Shown here: positions 9,524 through 19,600 of the stretch, piece after piece
Layout of the letters: every line of letters begins with the position of its first letter
Position numbering within the stretch: position 1 is the stretch's first letter
NCBI RefSeq assembly: GCF_025685575.1
Contig: NZ_JAGSYD010000001.1
Location: forward strand, 127,852 to 191,851
Direction: 5' to 3'
DNA from: Granulicella cerasi
GTDB taxonomy: Bacteria; Acidobacteriota; Terriglobia; Terriglobales; Acidobacteriaceae
Length of the DNA stretch: 64,000 nucleotides
Translations under genes and position numbers: made by a program
The notes under the pieces: model-generated
What the model was told of the DNA's origin: nothing
What the model saw: the letters and a program-made list of their open reading frames with translations, nothing else
Databases searched by the model: none

Positions 9524-9553
9524 ACAGTATTTCCGCGGCTTCAGAATTGTCAA
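9524..9553 (-). promoter_or_regulatory. Sigma70-type promoter for Oar receptor
   Basis: On the minus strand a perfect -35 box TTGACA (9553-9548) is followed after 18 nt by TACTGT (9529-9524). Transcription would start near 9517, immediately upstream of the palindrome at 9481-9511, so a bound regulator would block elongation or open-complex formation. Called by eye. Confidence 0.5.
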
Positions 9554-9600
9554 GAAGCATCTTTTGCACGGTGTCGCACTCGTGATAGAAAAAGGAACAC

Positions 9601-10656
9601 ATGAAGAGCCGCAGTACTTCCGGCCGCATCACCCTTCGCGATCTGGCGACGCATCTCGGGCTTTCAAAAACCACCGTCTCCGTCGTGATGAGCGGCTCAA
9701 AGGCCGCGGAGGCGATCCCCGAAAAGACGCGCCGACGCATCGAACGCGCCGCTGAGAAACTCGGCTATCGCGCTCACTACATGGCGCGTTCGCTGCGGAA
9801 GAGCGAGTCGATGTCGGTCGGCATCATCGTGCCGGAGTTCTCGGACGGCTACTTCACGCTGCTCATGGCGGGCATTGAAGAGTTCCTCATCAGCGCTGGC
9901 TACTTCTACTTCACCGTGTCGCATTACTGGAAGCCGGACCTGCAACAGCAATACCCCGCGATGCTCGAAGAGCGTGGCGTGGACGGCCTGTTGATGGTGA
10001 ATACCGATCCGCCGCAGAGCCATCTGCCGATGGTGTCGATCTCAGGCCACCACAAGCGCGGCGCGCCTACCACCGTGATGCTCGATCATGAGCACGCAGC
10101 GCATCTGCTCATCGAACACCTGCACGGGCTCGGCCATCGGCGCATCGCGTTCGTGCACGGTCAATCGTGGTCACAGGACACGCAACTGCGCCGCAAAGCC
10201 TTCGTCACAGCAATGCAGCAATTTGGTCTGAAGATCATTCCGGAGTTGCAGGTCACGCTCGATGCGACGACCTGGACGCCTGATCTGGGCTATGCACCCG
10301 CCACCGAGTTGCTGAAGAAGACGCGCGACTTCACGGCCCTCGTCTGCTTCAACGACACCGCGGCAATGGGTGCGATTCGCGCCGCACGCGACGCGGGTCT
10401 CCGCGTGCCCGAGGACATCTCGGTCACCGGCTTCGATAACATCGCACACGCCAGCTTCTTTTCACCGAGCCTCACCACCGTGCAGCAGCCGCTGCGCGAG
10501 ATGGGAAAGTCTGCGGCGCAGGCGCTCATCGAGCACATCCGCCACCCACAGCAGACGCAGCCCGCGAAACTCGTGCATCAACCCTTGCTGGTTGCGCGGG
10601 AGTCCACAGGCCATGCGCCGCTCACCGCGACGACGGCAAAGAGATCTGCGAAGTAA
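9601..10656 (+). CDS. LacI-family transcriptional regulator
   Basis: Sugar-responsive DNA-binding protein of 351 residues. The N-terminal LacI helix-turn-helix is seen in ITLRDLATHLGLSKTTVSVVM (about residues 10-30), with the hinge region RAHYMARSLRKSES. The periplasmic-binding-protein-like effector domain starts at VGIIVPEFSDGYF and contains the typical late segment VPEDISVTGFDN. ATG at 9601 has AGGA 4 nt upstream. It is divergent from the Oar receptor and almost certainly binds the palindrome between them, probably regulating the receptor and GH16 genes. Its stop codon abuts that of the convergent hydrolase gene with no spacer. Confidence 0.9.
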   Translation: MKSRSTSGRITLRDLATHLGLSKTTVSVVMSGSKAAEAIPEKTRRRIERAAEKLGYRAHYMARSLRKSESMSVGIIVPEFSDGYFTLLMAGIEEFLISAGYFYFTVSHYWKPDLQQQYPAMLEERGVDGLLMVNTDPPQSHLPMVSISGHHKRGAPTTVMLDHEHAAHLLIEHLHGLGHRRIAFVHGQSWSQDTQLRRKAFVTAMQQFGLKIIPELQVTLDATTWTPDLGYAPATELLKKTRDFTALVCFNDTAAMGAIRAARDAGLRVPEDISVTGFDNIAHASFFSPSLTTVQQPLREMGKSAAQALIEHIRHPQQTQPAKLVHQPLLVARESTGHAPLTATTAKRSAK

Positions 10657-11748
10657 CTACGGTTTCGGAGCGAGCTCTCGCGAAGAGCACTCTCCGCCAA
10701 ACACCGCAGCCAGGCCACACGGCGAGTTGAACATCTTGTCGCCGTCATGCTCCACGCCCGGCACGAACCAGAGCTGCTGCGAAGCGCCCTCCTGCTTCAA
10801 CTCCGGATGACGGCCTTCGAGATACGTGAAGTATGCTTTGCCGCGGAAGAAACGATACGGCCCTTCCATCTCGCCCGAGCACGACTTGTCCAGCGCGGGA
10901 TGGTCCGGGTCGGTGTCCTTCGTGCCGAGAAGATAGACCACGTCTCGCCGCACATAATGCGTCTCGATCGCGTCCCAGTCAGCCGCCGCATCGACGTAGG
11001 GAGGCGCCTTCTCTGTGCCGTACTTCCAGAGGTTGTAGTGGCCCATGCAGCTCTTCGAGGGCGCGCCGAAGGTGAACTCTTCCTTCGCGTTCAGCGCGGG
11101 GCGCTGTGGCGAAAAGTAGAGATACGACGACGGGTTGGCGATGACGTAGCGCACGTGGATCCCCGCGCGCATCAACAAGTCTCCCGCGGTGCTCACCACG
11201 GCATAGCGCTGCACCACCTGCGCTCCGCCGGAGTGTCCGCCGATGATGACCGTCTTCAGGTTCGGGAAGATCGTCTTGTTGCGCAGATAAGCAAGGATCG
11301 CGTCGACGCAATCGAACGAGCTGATCGCGCCGTTCATCGCATCTTCGCCGCCCATCCACGCCTCCGGCGCCCAGTGCAGCGTGTCCTGCGACAGGTGCCA
11401 GTGGTCCACGTCCTGCTGACCGAGAAACTGCGGCGTGATGAGCAACGTGGTCTTGCCCGCATCGCCCGCAGCCTTGATCGCCGCCAGGCCGCTCGCGTTG
11501 TAGACATCCGCGTTCCGCAGCTTGCCGTGGAAGAAGATCAGCACACGCGTCACTTCCGGCAGCGGTTTCGACCAGTCGCGCGAAACATACAACGGCAGCT
11601 TGCCTTTGCCTCCGCGAGGAGAGCTCACCTGCATCTGGTGATCGGCCACGGCCTTCACCGGCGCAGCAGAACTCGTCGTGTCGTCGGCCTTCGCCACAAC
11701 GCCTGCACTCACCAGCAACAACACTAACGCTACGCGCACAAACTTCAT
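10657..11748 (-). CDS. Secreted alpha/beta-hydrolase
   Basis: Extracytoplasmic serine hydrolase of about 363 residues. The signal peptide MKFVRVALVLLLVSAGVVAKA is followed by an alpha/beta-hydrolase core with oxyanion-region sequence VLIFFHGKLRNADVYN and nucleophile elbow GGHSGGA (Ser within GHSGG). A plausible His is in VPGVEHDGDKM near the C-terminus. ATG at 11748 is preferred because AGGAG lies 10 nt before it; the ATG at 11766 overlaps that ribosome site. It is the last gene of a tight leftward unit with the NHL/Ig protein, Oar receptor and MFS importer, which suggests that it releases or processes the transported compound. Substrate unknown; it does not match a specific esterase class that I recognise. 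Confidence 0.72.
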   Translation of the reverse strand: MKFVRVALVLLLVSAGVVAKADDTTSSAAPVKAVADHQMQVSSPRGGKGKLPLYVSRDWSKPLPEVTRVLIFFHGKLRNADVYNASGLAAIKAAGDAGKTTLLITPQFLGQQDVDHWHLSQDTLHWAPEAWMGGEDAMNGAISSFDCVDAILAYLRNKTIFPNLKTVIIGGHSGGAQVVQRYAVVSTAGDLLMRAGIHVRYVIANPSSYLYFSPQRPALNAKEEFTFGAPSKSCMGHYNLWKYGTEKAPPYVDAAADWDAIETHYVRRDVVYLLGTKDTDPDHPALDKSCSGEMEGPYRFFRGKAYFTYLEGRHPELKQEGASQQLWFVPGVEHDGDKMFNSPCGLAAVFGGECSSRELAPKP

Positions 11749-11773
11749 CAAAGCCAGGCTCCTCAATGCGATC

Positions 11774-14700
11774 TTACGGAATCGTCAACGTAAAGTTGAT
11801 CGTCTGCAGTGTCGTCGTACCCGAGTACACGTTCACGCTGAAGTTATAGGTACCAGAGCCCTGCTGCAGGGTCGTGGGGTCTTGCCCTGAGCAGCCTGTG
11901 AGCGCGCCCGCGCCCACGATGCCAAGCAACAGCATCGCCAGCATCGGCAGCGCTGCACGACGACGACGCAGACCGAAGATCAGCAGCGCCAACGCAGGCA
12001 GTGAAGCCAGCTCCAGCGCACGTCTCGACGAGGTCAGCGGCCTGCGATCGACGCTCGCATACTTCGCACCTGAGTTCGCCACAAGCATCTGCACCTGCAC
12101 CGTGGAGCTGTCGCCAGCAAGCTTCACGCTTGCCGGGGAGAACGAGCATTGCAGCTTCGACGGCAGCCCGTTGCACGCGAAGGTGAGCGTGTCCATGCGA
12201 CCACCCGTGACGATATTCAACTGCGTCTGCGCCTGCTGATAGTTGGCCGAGGGGAACGCCAACGCGGTGCTCGCAGGCGTGACGCTGAAGCCTGCAGCGA
12301 CGGTCACGTTGCTGCACGTGCTCGTCACGCTGGCATAGTTGGTCGTCGCCGAAGTGAAGACCGCGGTGATGCAGTTGGTGCCGGAGGCCAGGCCCGTGAA
12401 GGTCGACGTGGCGATACCGGAAGAGTTCACCGCCACCGCCGGGCCGAGGCTCGTGGTGCCGGAGTAGAAGACGACCGATCCCGTCGGAGTGCCCACCGAC
12501 GCGGTCAACGTGGCGACAGCCGTGTAGCTCGTCGTGGGGTAGCCCGTCGTCGGTGACACGGTGAGCGCGATCGTCGGCGTCACCTGCGTCACGACGGTGA
12601 CGTTCGCACATGCACTCGTTACGCTTGCGAAGTTCGTGCTGCCCGCATACTTCGCGGTGATGCAGTTCGTGCCTGCGGGCAGGTTCGTGAATGTGCCCGT
12701 GGCCTTGCCGGTGCTGTCGAGCGTGCCGGTCGCAAGCTGCGTTGATCCCAACAGGAAGGTGACAGTGCCCGAGGGCGTTCCCGCCGTCGAGGACACGGTC
12801 ACGGTCGCGGTGTAGGTGCTCGTAGCAAAGCCCGTCGTGGGCGTCACGCTCAGCGAGGTGGTCGGCGTGGCCTGCGTCACCGTGAAGGTCGCGGCAGTGG
12901 TCGTGACTACCGTCGCGGTCGTCGATCCACTCGGTGTGTAGTCCGCCGTGATGGAGTAGCTGCCCACCGCGGGCGTGTAGGTGTACGACGCCGAAGCGTT
13001 CGCGTCGGACGTAGCCGTCGTCAGCTTCACGCCTCCTGCGTAGAACGTCACCGTGCCGCCTGTGTTGTTCGGGCCGTACACAAGCGCCTTCAGCGTTACG
13101 CTGTTGCCGTACACGACCGAGGTCGGCGCGGCCGTCACAACGATGGCCGGGGTGGCCGTCGCGGCGGTCAGCGTGAAGTACGGCGAGCCGTTCGTCACCG
13201 TCGCCGTGAAGGAAACAGTGTCGGTCGGCACGCCCGTCGATACCTGCGAGAAGGCCGCACTCAACGCGCAGGAGTTGCCGCTCGCCAGCGCGCCGCTGCA
13301 ACCGTTCGTAGTCGCAGGCGAAACCGTGAAGTCGCTCGTGTTTGTCACGGTGTAGCTTGTCGTGCTCACCGGCGCCGAGCCGATGCTCGTGAGCTCGAGC
13401 GTCGTCGTAGCGGGGCTGGTGTTGAATTTGTAGTAGCCCGACGTGCGCGCGGACTTCACGACACCCGTTGCGCCGCTGTCTGCAAGGTATACATTGCCCG
13501 TGCTGTCGAGCGCGATGCCGCGAACGGTGGTGCCTGTGTAGAGCGTGAAGCTCTGCGAAGCTGCAGTCGTCTCTGTCGCGGTGGTGTTCGCCGTCGAGTA
13601 GAGATTGTTCGCCGCGTCCACTGCAATCGCCGTAGCTGTCAAAGTGGCGCGCGTACTTTGCACGCCCGCCGTGGTGAGCTGCTGCACCGCACTGCCGCTC
13701 GTGGCGTAGATCGTACCGTCAGCACCCACCGCTACACCGGTCGGCGTGCTCAAGCCTGTGAAGCCGACGGTGCGCGCAACGTTTGAACCGGGAGCGAAGG
13801 AAGCGATGCGATTGTTGCCGGAGTCCGCAACGAGCAAAGTGCCATCAGCCGCAATCGCAAGCTGACGCGGGCTGCTCACCGTTGCGGACAGGGTGAACTT
13901 TGTGCCAACGGCCGGAATCTCGGTGATCGTGTTTGCGCCTGCGTCTGCAATGAAGACATTGCCCGCACCATCCGCCGCGATGCCCTGCGGATTATTGAAG
14001 CCCGTCGCAAGCGTCGTCACCGTAGAGCCCACAGCGCGCAGCGCAGACTTCGTCGTCGCATCGGTGAAGTACACCGCGCCGGCGGCATCCGTCGCCACCG
14101 CGTTCACGCTGTAGCCTGAGCCGATCGTCGTCTGCGTGCCGGGATCCACCGCGAGCGCCGCGCCGGTGCCCACTCCGCTGATGACCAGCGAACCGAGCGT
14201 ACCGGCCGAAGCATTCACGCGTACCGCGCCCTGGCGTAGCGCTGCAGCTGTCGGCTTGAAGCTCACATTCTCCACGCACGTCGAGCCTGCAACTACCGCA
14301 AGCGTCGAAGAGCAGGTGCTACCCGTTGCCTCTGCAAAGTCGCTCACCGGAAACGACGAGGCCAGCAACGTGTTCACGCCGAGGAAGGTGAACGCATACG
14401 GCTGCGCAGCGCTTGTGCTGCCCACTCCGGTCGCCGGGAACGTAGTGTTGTAGGCGAACTTGCGCACGACGTAGCTGATCGCATCGCCGAAGTACAGGTT
14501 GCCGGAAGCGTCTGCTACTACGGGACCGCGAGGGCTGGACAGCTTCGCCTGCGTGGCAGGGCAACCGTCGTAGTAGGCGTCCGTCATCACAGGGCCGGTC
14601 GTGCCGCCGCTGCAAGTTGCGTTCGCAGCCGCGGTCGCAATCGCACCGTTGCCGCCGAGGATCGCGGCGATACCGGTCTCCGCGTACACCTCGTAGAGAT

Positions 14701-16090
14701 AGCTGGTGCCGTAGTCGAAGAAGAAGACGTTGCCCGCAGTATCGCCGCCGATGCTCTGCGCAGAGCTCAACACCAGCGCGCTCGGAGCTACGCCATTCTG
14801 CGCACCGGCGAGACCCGTTCCCTGGCCTGCGAAGCTGTAGGTATAGCCCGCCTGCAGCGTGCCGCTCACGGCCGTGGGATTGGCTACGCCGCCATAGATC
14901 ACCTTGATGCGCTGGTTCGTCGCGTCGGTGTAAAAGACGTTGCTGTTCGCGTCGAGATACACGCTCCACACCGGACCCGTACCGACTGCATTGCCGAGCG
15001 CTGCGGTATCGCTGCCTGCCGTCGTCAGGCAGGCATTCGCGCTCGACACCGAACCCGTCTTGTTTGTTGCCGCAGAAACGCATCCTGCACCAGCGATCGT
15101 GTACACATAGCCGACCACGGGTGAGGCCGTACCTTGCGCAACGAGAATCGCCTTTGCAGCGCTTCCACCGTTGTAGAGCACGCGCACGGCGTTGTTCAGG
15201 TTGTCGGCAATGAACACATCATCGCTCGAGGAGATCGCAACACCCGTTGGCGAACGCAGCAGCGCGATCGCCTGCGCAGCCGTTGTGCTCGAATTCGCTG
15301 CAGTGGTGTACCCCGGTTGCGCATCACGATAGCCATTCGCAAAACCTGCGATGGTGTACATCGCACCGTTCGCGGGCGCGGTCACAGTCGGGTTCTCCGT
15401 GGTGATGAGCTTCGCCGCTGACGTCGTCACCGCGCAGTTCACGCAGAAGACGCGGATGCGGCCGTTCGAGTAATCCGCGAGGAAGAGGTTGCCATCGGCA
15501 TCGACCTTCACATCGCGCGCGGCCACAGGCGCTGACGCACCCGGGCAACCATCGCCGAGCGTATCCAACGCCGTGGGCTGGCCACTCGCAGCGTAGTTCG
15601 CACACGGCAAGCCGCTTACGTTCAGCACGGTAAACGTGGGATACGCAGTGGACGTCCCTACGCCCACACCTGCAAGCGTGTACACATTGCCCGCCACAGG
15701 CGTCGGCGAAGGCGCACTCGCGAGCGGCGTCACGTAGCCGCTGTTCGCGGCCTTGATCGCCGCCGCAAGCTGCGTGCCGCCGTTGTACACAACGCGCACC
15801 TGCTTGTTGCCGTAGTCCGCAAAGTAGATGTTGCCGTACTTATCGACCGCAGCACCTTGCGCAGCGTTCAGCTTCGCCTGCGTCGCAGGGCAGCCATCAC
15901 CGAGCGCGGAGCCGTCGGTGCTGGCTATCGCGCCGGTACACACCGCCGTGGTGGTAGACGTGCCAAAACCCGCAGCCGCGCTCGTGAAAGGAACGGGCAC
16001 GGCGCTGGGCTGCGTTTGCGCATGAGTCGCGAAGCCGCATGCAAGGAGTGCGATCGAGAGAAGCGATTTGGCCTGGCTGAAGTTCGCCAT
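11774..16090 (-). CDS. Giant secreted NHL-repeat / Ig-like-repeat protein
   Basis: Cell-surface or secreted protein of 1438 residues. A signal peptide (SLLSIALLACGFATHAQ) precedes many NHL-type beta-propeller units (recurring YGNIYFADYGNKQVRV, DGNLFLADYSNGRIRV, AGNVFIADAGANTI) over roughly residues 50-880, then at least three Ig-like domains of the TVTFYAGG/TGSVVFYSG type. Near the C-terminus are an Arg-rich hydrophobic segment (about residues 1355-1400) and GALTGCSGQ, followed by a final beta-rich tail. ATG at 16090 has AAGGA 8 nt upstream; two earlier in-frame ATGs overlap that site. It sits between the Oar receptor (54-nt gap) and the hydrolase (25-nt gap). Likely roles are adhesion, substrate binding or scaffolding; no catalytic motif was seen. 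Confidence 0.82.
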   Translation of the reverse strand: MANFSQAKSLLSIALLACGFATHAQTQPSAVPVPFTSAAAGFGTSTTTAVCTGAIASTDGSALGDGCPATQAKLNAAQGAAVDKYGNIYFADYGNKQVRVVYNGGTQLAAAIKAANSGYVTPLASAPSPTPVAGNVYTLAGVGVGTSTAYPTFTVLNVSGLPCANYAASGQPTALDTLGDGCPGASAPVAARDVKVDADGNLFLADYSNGRIRVFCVNCAVTTSAAKLITTENPTVTAPANGAMYTIAGFANGYRDAQPGYTTAANSSTTAAQAIALLRSPTGVAISSSDDVFIADNLNNAVRVLYNGGSAAKAILVAQGTASPVVGYVYTIAGAGCVSAATNKTGSVSSANACLTTAGSDTAALGNAVGTGPVWSVYLDANSNVFYTDATNQRIKVIYGGVANPTAVSGTLQAGYTYSFAGQGTGLAGAQNGVAPSALVLSSAQSIGGDTAGNVFFFDYGTSYLYEVYAETGIAAILGGNGAIATAAANATCSGGTTGPVMTDAYYDGCPATQAKLSSPRGPVVADASGNLYFGDAISYVVRKFAYNTTFPATGVGSTSAAQPYAFTFLGVNTLLASSFPVSDFAEATGSTCSSTLAVVAGSTCVENVSFKPTAAALRQGAVRVNASAGTLGSLVISGVGTGAALAVDPGTQTTIGSGYSVNAVATDAAGAVYFTDATTKSALRAVGSTVTTLATGFNNPQGIAADGAGNVFIADAGANTITEIPAVGTKFTLSATVSSPRQLAIAADGTLLVADSGNNRIASFAPGSNVARTVGFTGLSTPTGVAVGADGTIYATSGSAVQQLTTAGVQSTRATLTATAIAVDAANNLYSTANTTATETTAASQSFTLYTGTTVRGIALDSTGNVYLADSGATGVVKSARTSGYYKFNTSPATTTLELTSIGSAPVSTTSYTVTNTSDFTVSPATTNGCSGALASGNSCALSAAFSQVSTGVPTDTVSFTATVTNGSPYFTLTAATATPAIVVTAAPTSVVYGNSVTLKALVYGPNNTGGTVTFYAGGVKLTTATSDANASASYTYTPAVGSYSITADYTPSGSTTATVVTTTAATFTVTQATPTTSLSVTPTTGFATSTYTATVTVSSTAGTPSGTVTFLLGSTQLATGTLDSTGKATGTFTNLPAGTNCITAKYAGSTNFASVTSACANVTVVTQVTPTIALTVSPTTGYPTTSYTAVATLTASVGTPTGSVVFYSGTTSLGPAVAVNSSGIATSTFTGLASGTNCITAVFTSATTNYASVTSTCSNVTVAAGFSVTPASTALAFPSANYQQAQTQLNIVTGGRMDTLTFACNGLPSKLQCSFSPASVKLAGDSSTVQVQMLVANSGAKYASVDRRPLTSSRRALELASLPALALLIFGLRRRRAALPMLAMLLLGIVGAGALTGCSGQDPTTLQQGSGTYNFSVNVYSGTTTLQTINFTLTIP

Positions 16091-16144
16091 GAGAGTCATC
16101 CTTAAAAACAAAAACCGTGAAACGCTGTGGTCGAAATTGCCGAC

Positions 16145-19100
16145 TTAGAACTGGACCTTCGCGACAAGCTGCAGCAGGCGCGGGTTGCCGACGGTGCTCA
16201 GGATCGCTCCGAAGTTCGATCCGCTCACGTTGCCTGCGGGGTTCGCGAAGTTCGGGTGATTGAAGACGTTGAACGCCTGCAGGCGGAGATCCAGCGCCGT
16301 GCCCGCGAAGAGCCGCGTCCGCTTGCCCAGCGAGAGATCGACGTTCGCGTTACTCGGTCCGCGCAGTACGTTGCGACTCACCGTGCCGTAGCTCGTGCCT
16401 GCGGTCGTGAAGGCCGCGGGAACGTTGGTCAGTGTGCCGTTGTTGAAGTACGCGGTCAGGCGATCTTGTGTGCGGCCATAGCGGCGAGCGGTGTTGGCGT
16501 TCGCACCAGCCACCCAGCTAGCGCGGCTCGTGTCCGTGCCGTACTGCGAAGCACCCGAGCTGTCGGTGATATCGATCGGCTTGCCGGTCTGATACACACC
16601 TGTTCCCGAAAGGTCATAGCCGCGGAAGATGCCGCGCGCCCAGCCATGAATCGGCAGCGTGGGAATGCTGTACGACCAGCGTGCCGAGATGCGGTCCGTG
16701 CGATCGAAGTCCGAAGGCCCGTATGCCTGGCGCGGGTTCGTCTGGTCGCCATCGAAGTTGTTGAAGACCGAACCATCGGCCGTACCCGAGCTCGTGTCCA
16801 TCGACTTGCCGAAGGTGTTCGTCACCATGAAGTTGGTGCGGCCCTTCTTGTAGTTCAGTGTCGTCTGCAACGAGTTGTAGTTCGACGTCATGCGCGTCTG
16901 CAGATACAGGAAGCCCGGAATGCTGAAGCCCTGATACGGCGCGCGCTGCTGCGGATCGCCGGTATTCACCGTCGTGCCGTTGATGGGATTCGAAGCGCTC
17001 GCAAGCTGTGCCTGGTTTAGCTCCGTCTCCACCGGCAGATGACGGCCGAGCGTGCCGACATAGCCCACCTCGAGCATCATCGCCGGCGTGATCTGCGTCT
17101 GGATGTTCACACCGAACTGCTGGTAGTACGGCGTCTTGATCTGCGGATCAATGTTGTTGATCGACAGCGGCGCGGTCGCCGTGCCCGACGACGAGTACGC
17201 GGCTACCTGGGGCAGAATCGGGAACTGCGAACGCTGCGGCAGCGTGGGGAACGGATTGTCGAAGCTCGAGTTGATGTTGATGGGCGTCTGCGGCGTCTTG
17301 CCGCTCTGGCCCGACGAGTTCTTCCCGTCGGCGCGCACGTAGTTCGGCACCGACAACGACTCCAGCAAGCCAAGCTGGTTCGACAGACGGTCATAGAACA
17401 AGCCATAGCCCGCACGCAGCACCATCTGATCGTTCAAGCGATAGATGGCACCGATGCGCGGCCCGAGGTTCAACTTGCCCACCGTGTCGGTCAGCGTATT
17501 GGAGACCTTCGCAATGCCCGGCACCGCATTCACCGCATTGCCTTCCTGCACGAAGCCCATCGAGGTCACACCACCCGCGGGCGGAGCCACGTAGCGGCGT
17601 GGATCGAACGCACCGTTGCGACCGAAGATGTCCACCGGCAAACCGATGTACTCCCAGCGCAGGCCGATGTTGATGCTCAGACGCGAGGTCGGCTTGTACG
17701 CATCCTGCGCGAAGAGCGCGATGTCGCGGATGCGGTCATAACGCTGCACCACGCCCGACGCCACCGAGTAGGTGTAGTTGTCCGAGTAGCCCGTGCCGTT
17801 ACCGCCCGCGGCCACCGACTGGCCATTGCGGCCGAGCATCAGGTTCTGCATCGAGATCACGTCGATGGAACCGTTCATACGATTATTCGAGAAGTAGTTG
17901 TCCTGATAGCGACGCATCTCGAAGCCGAAGTTCATCGCGTGCTTGCCCTTCAACCAGTTCACGTTGTCGAAGTACTGCCATGTGTTCTCGGTGTCCGCCT
18001 GGTCGGCGTTCACGCTGTAGCCGAACTCATACGAGTTCGAAAGCTCGATGAGCGGAATGTTCGGAAAGTCACCGGCATTGAAACGCGTCATGCCAATGGC
18101 GCTCAGCGGAATCTGATTTTCAAAGCCCGTGTGCCCCAGCAGGCGCGACATACCCATGCGGAACTCGTTCACGACGTTCGGCGAGAAGACATGCGTCTCG
18201 CTCACCGAGTAGAGGCGGCTCTTGAAGAGCTGATTCAAGCCGAAGCCCGGCACCGAACGCGTCGAAGGCAGCGACTGAAACTGCGGCTGCTCGGCGATCA
18301 CCGTGTGAAACGCCGCCGTGTCCTTATCGCGCCAGCGATACGTCATGCTGCCGGAGTACTCGTCTTCATTGAAGATCGACGGCACCGACACGGCATAGTT
18401 CACATTCGTGTTCGTTGCCGATCCGTTCGGCGAAGGCACAACATAGTTGCCGTTCGCAAACTTCAACTGCAGCAGCTTCAACGCTGCAGGGTTGATGTTC
18501 GAGCCATCGGCAAGGATCGACGGCCCGCTATGCGAGGTCGCGCCCAGCGAGTTGCCGAAGAGGCCAAGCGAGGTGACCGAGCGGTTCGTCGGCAGGTTCG
18601 GAATCGCAATCGTCGTCGTGCCCGCATAGCCATTCACCTGTCGCGTGCCCTGATACGCGAAGAAGCCGAAAAGCTTGTCCTTGATAAACGGTCCGCCGAT
18701 CGCGCCGCCGAACTGGTTCTGGTTCAGCTTCGGCTTGCGCTGGCCGAGGTTGTTGAAGAACCAGTTGTTCGCGTTGAACATCGTGTTGCGGAAGTACTCA
18801 TACACCTGGCCGTGAATCGCGTTGCCGCCCGTGCGCGTGATGAGGAAGATGTTCGATCCGCCCGAGCGCCCCGTCGCCGCTTCAAACAGCGCAGTCTGCA
18901 CCTTGAACTCCTGAATCGCGGCCGGAGGAGGAATGATCGTGCCATTCGACGCAAACGCGTTATTGCCCGCCGAGTTCACGTGTACGTTCACCGCGTCGAT
19001 GCCGTCGATATAGATGGAGTTCGAGCTGGTGCGCGCGCCGTTGGCGTTGATGTTCTGCGTACCGCGGCCCAGCGCGGTCGCATCGTTCAACTCACCCACC

Positions 19101-19588
19101 ACGCCCGGCGACAGACCCAGCAACTGCGTGAAGTTGTTGGTCGCCAGCGGCAGCTCTTCCACGGCCTGACCGTCGATCACGCGGCCCTGCGTTACCGACT
19201 CCGTCTGCAGCATCGGCTCGGCCGAGCTGACATCCACCGTCGTCGCCACGCTCGAAAGCTGCAGCTTCGCATCTACGGCGATGTGTTCGGTCACGTTCAG
19301 CGTCGTCACCTCGGTCGAGGTGGCGAAGCCTTCGAGCGCAAACTTCAGCTCATAGTCCGCAGGACGCAGCGCCGGAAAGCTGTACTCACCCGCAGCGTTC
19401 GTCGTGGCCGTGCGCGACTCACCCGTGGAGGTGTCGCGCGCCGTGACGAGCACCTTCGTCAGGCGTCCGCCGCCTGCATCCGTCACTACGCCCGAGATCG
19501 TGCCGGTGGTCTGCGCGGTCGCAATCGCCGCGCCGCCCAGCAGAAGGAGAAACACAATCCAAATTCCGTGAAACAGCTTCATCCGCAT
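16145..19588 (-). CDS. TonB-dependent receptor, Oar-like (second copy)
   Basis: Outer-membrane receptor of 1147 residues with the same architecture as the receptor at 5919-9422. It has a signal peptide (IWIVFLLLLGGAAIATAQ), a carboxypeptidase-regulatory domain (ISGVVTDAGGGRLTKVLV, about residues 30-110), a plug with the DGIDAVNVHVNSAGNNAFAS region, and a barrel ending LQLVAKVQF with a terminal Phe. GAGGA lies 7 nt before ATG 19588. It is 12 nt downstream of the MFS importer stop and 54 nt upstream of the NHL/Ig gene, so all are probably one transcript. The two receptors in this window differ clearly in sequence and probably take different substrates. TonB/ExbBD partners are not in the window. 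Confidence 0.88.
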   Translation of the reverse strand: MRMKLFHGIWIVFLLLLGGAAIATAQTTGTISGVVTDAGGGRLTKVLVTARDTSTGESRTATTNAAGEYSFPALRPADYELKFALEGFATSTEVTTLNVTEHIAVDAKLQLSSVATTVDVSSAEPMLQTESVTQGRVIDGQAVEELPLATNNFTQLLGLSPGVVGELNDATALGRGTQNINANGARTSSNSIYIDGIDAVNVHVNSAGNNAFASNGTIIPPPAAIQEFKVQTALFEAATGRSGGSNIFLITRTGGNAIHGQVYEYFRNTMFNANNWFFNNLGQRKPKLNQNQFGGAIGGPFIKDKLFGFFAYQGTRQVNGYAGTTTIAIPNLPTNRSVTSLGLFGNSLGATSHSGPSILADGSNINPAALKLLQLKFANGNYVVPSPNGSATNTNVNYAVSVPSIFNEDEYSGSMTYRWRDKDTAAFHTVIAEQPQFQSLPSTRSVPGFGLNQLFKSRLYSVSETHVFSPNVVNEFRMGMSRLLGHTGFENQIPLSAIGMTRFNAGDFPNIPLIELSNSYEFGYSVNADQADTENTWQYFDNVNWLKGKHAMNFGFEMRRYQDNYFSNNRMNGSIDVISMQNLMLGRNGQSVAAGGNGTGYSDNYTYSVASGVVQRYDRIRDIALFAQDAYKPTSRLSINIGLRWEYIGLPVDIFGRNGAFDPRRYVAPPAGGVTSMGFVQEGNAVNAVPGIAKVSNTLTDTVGKLNLGPRIGAIYRLNDQMVLRAGYGLFYDRLSNQLGLLESLSVPNYVRADGKNSSGQSGKTPQTPININSSFDNPFPTLPQRSQFPILPQVAAYSSSGTATAPLSINNIDPQIKTPYYQQFGVNIQTQITPAMMLEVGYVGTLGRHLPVETELNQAQLASASNPINGTTVNTGDPQQRAPYQGFSIPGFLYLQTRMTSNYNSLQTTLNYKKGRTNFMVTNTFGKSMDTSSGTADGSVFNNFDGDQTNPRQAYGPSDFDRTDRISARWSYSIPTLPIHGWARGIFRGYDLSGTGVYQTGKPIDITDSSGASQYGTDTSRASWVAGANANTARRYGRTQDRLTAYFNNGTLTNVPAAFTTAGTSYGTVSRNVLRGPSNANVDLSLGKRTRLFAGTALDLRLQAFNVFNHPNFANPAGNVSGSNFGAILSTVGNPRLLQLVAKVQF

Positions 19589-19600
19589 GATGCTTTCCTC

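Noticed and set aside
9423-9740. N-terminal extension of the Oar receptor to 9740
   Set aside because: It would run through the promoter, operator and divergent LacI start; GGAGG and a signal peptide support the start at 9422.
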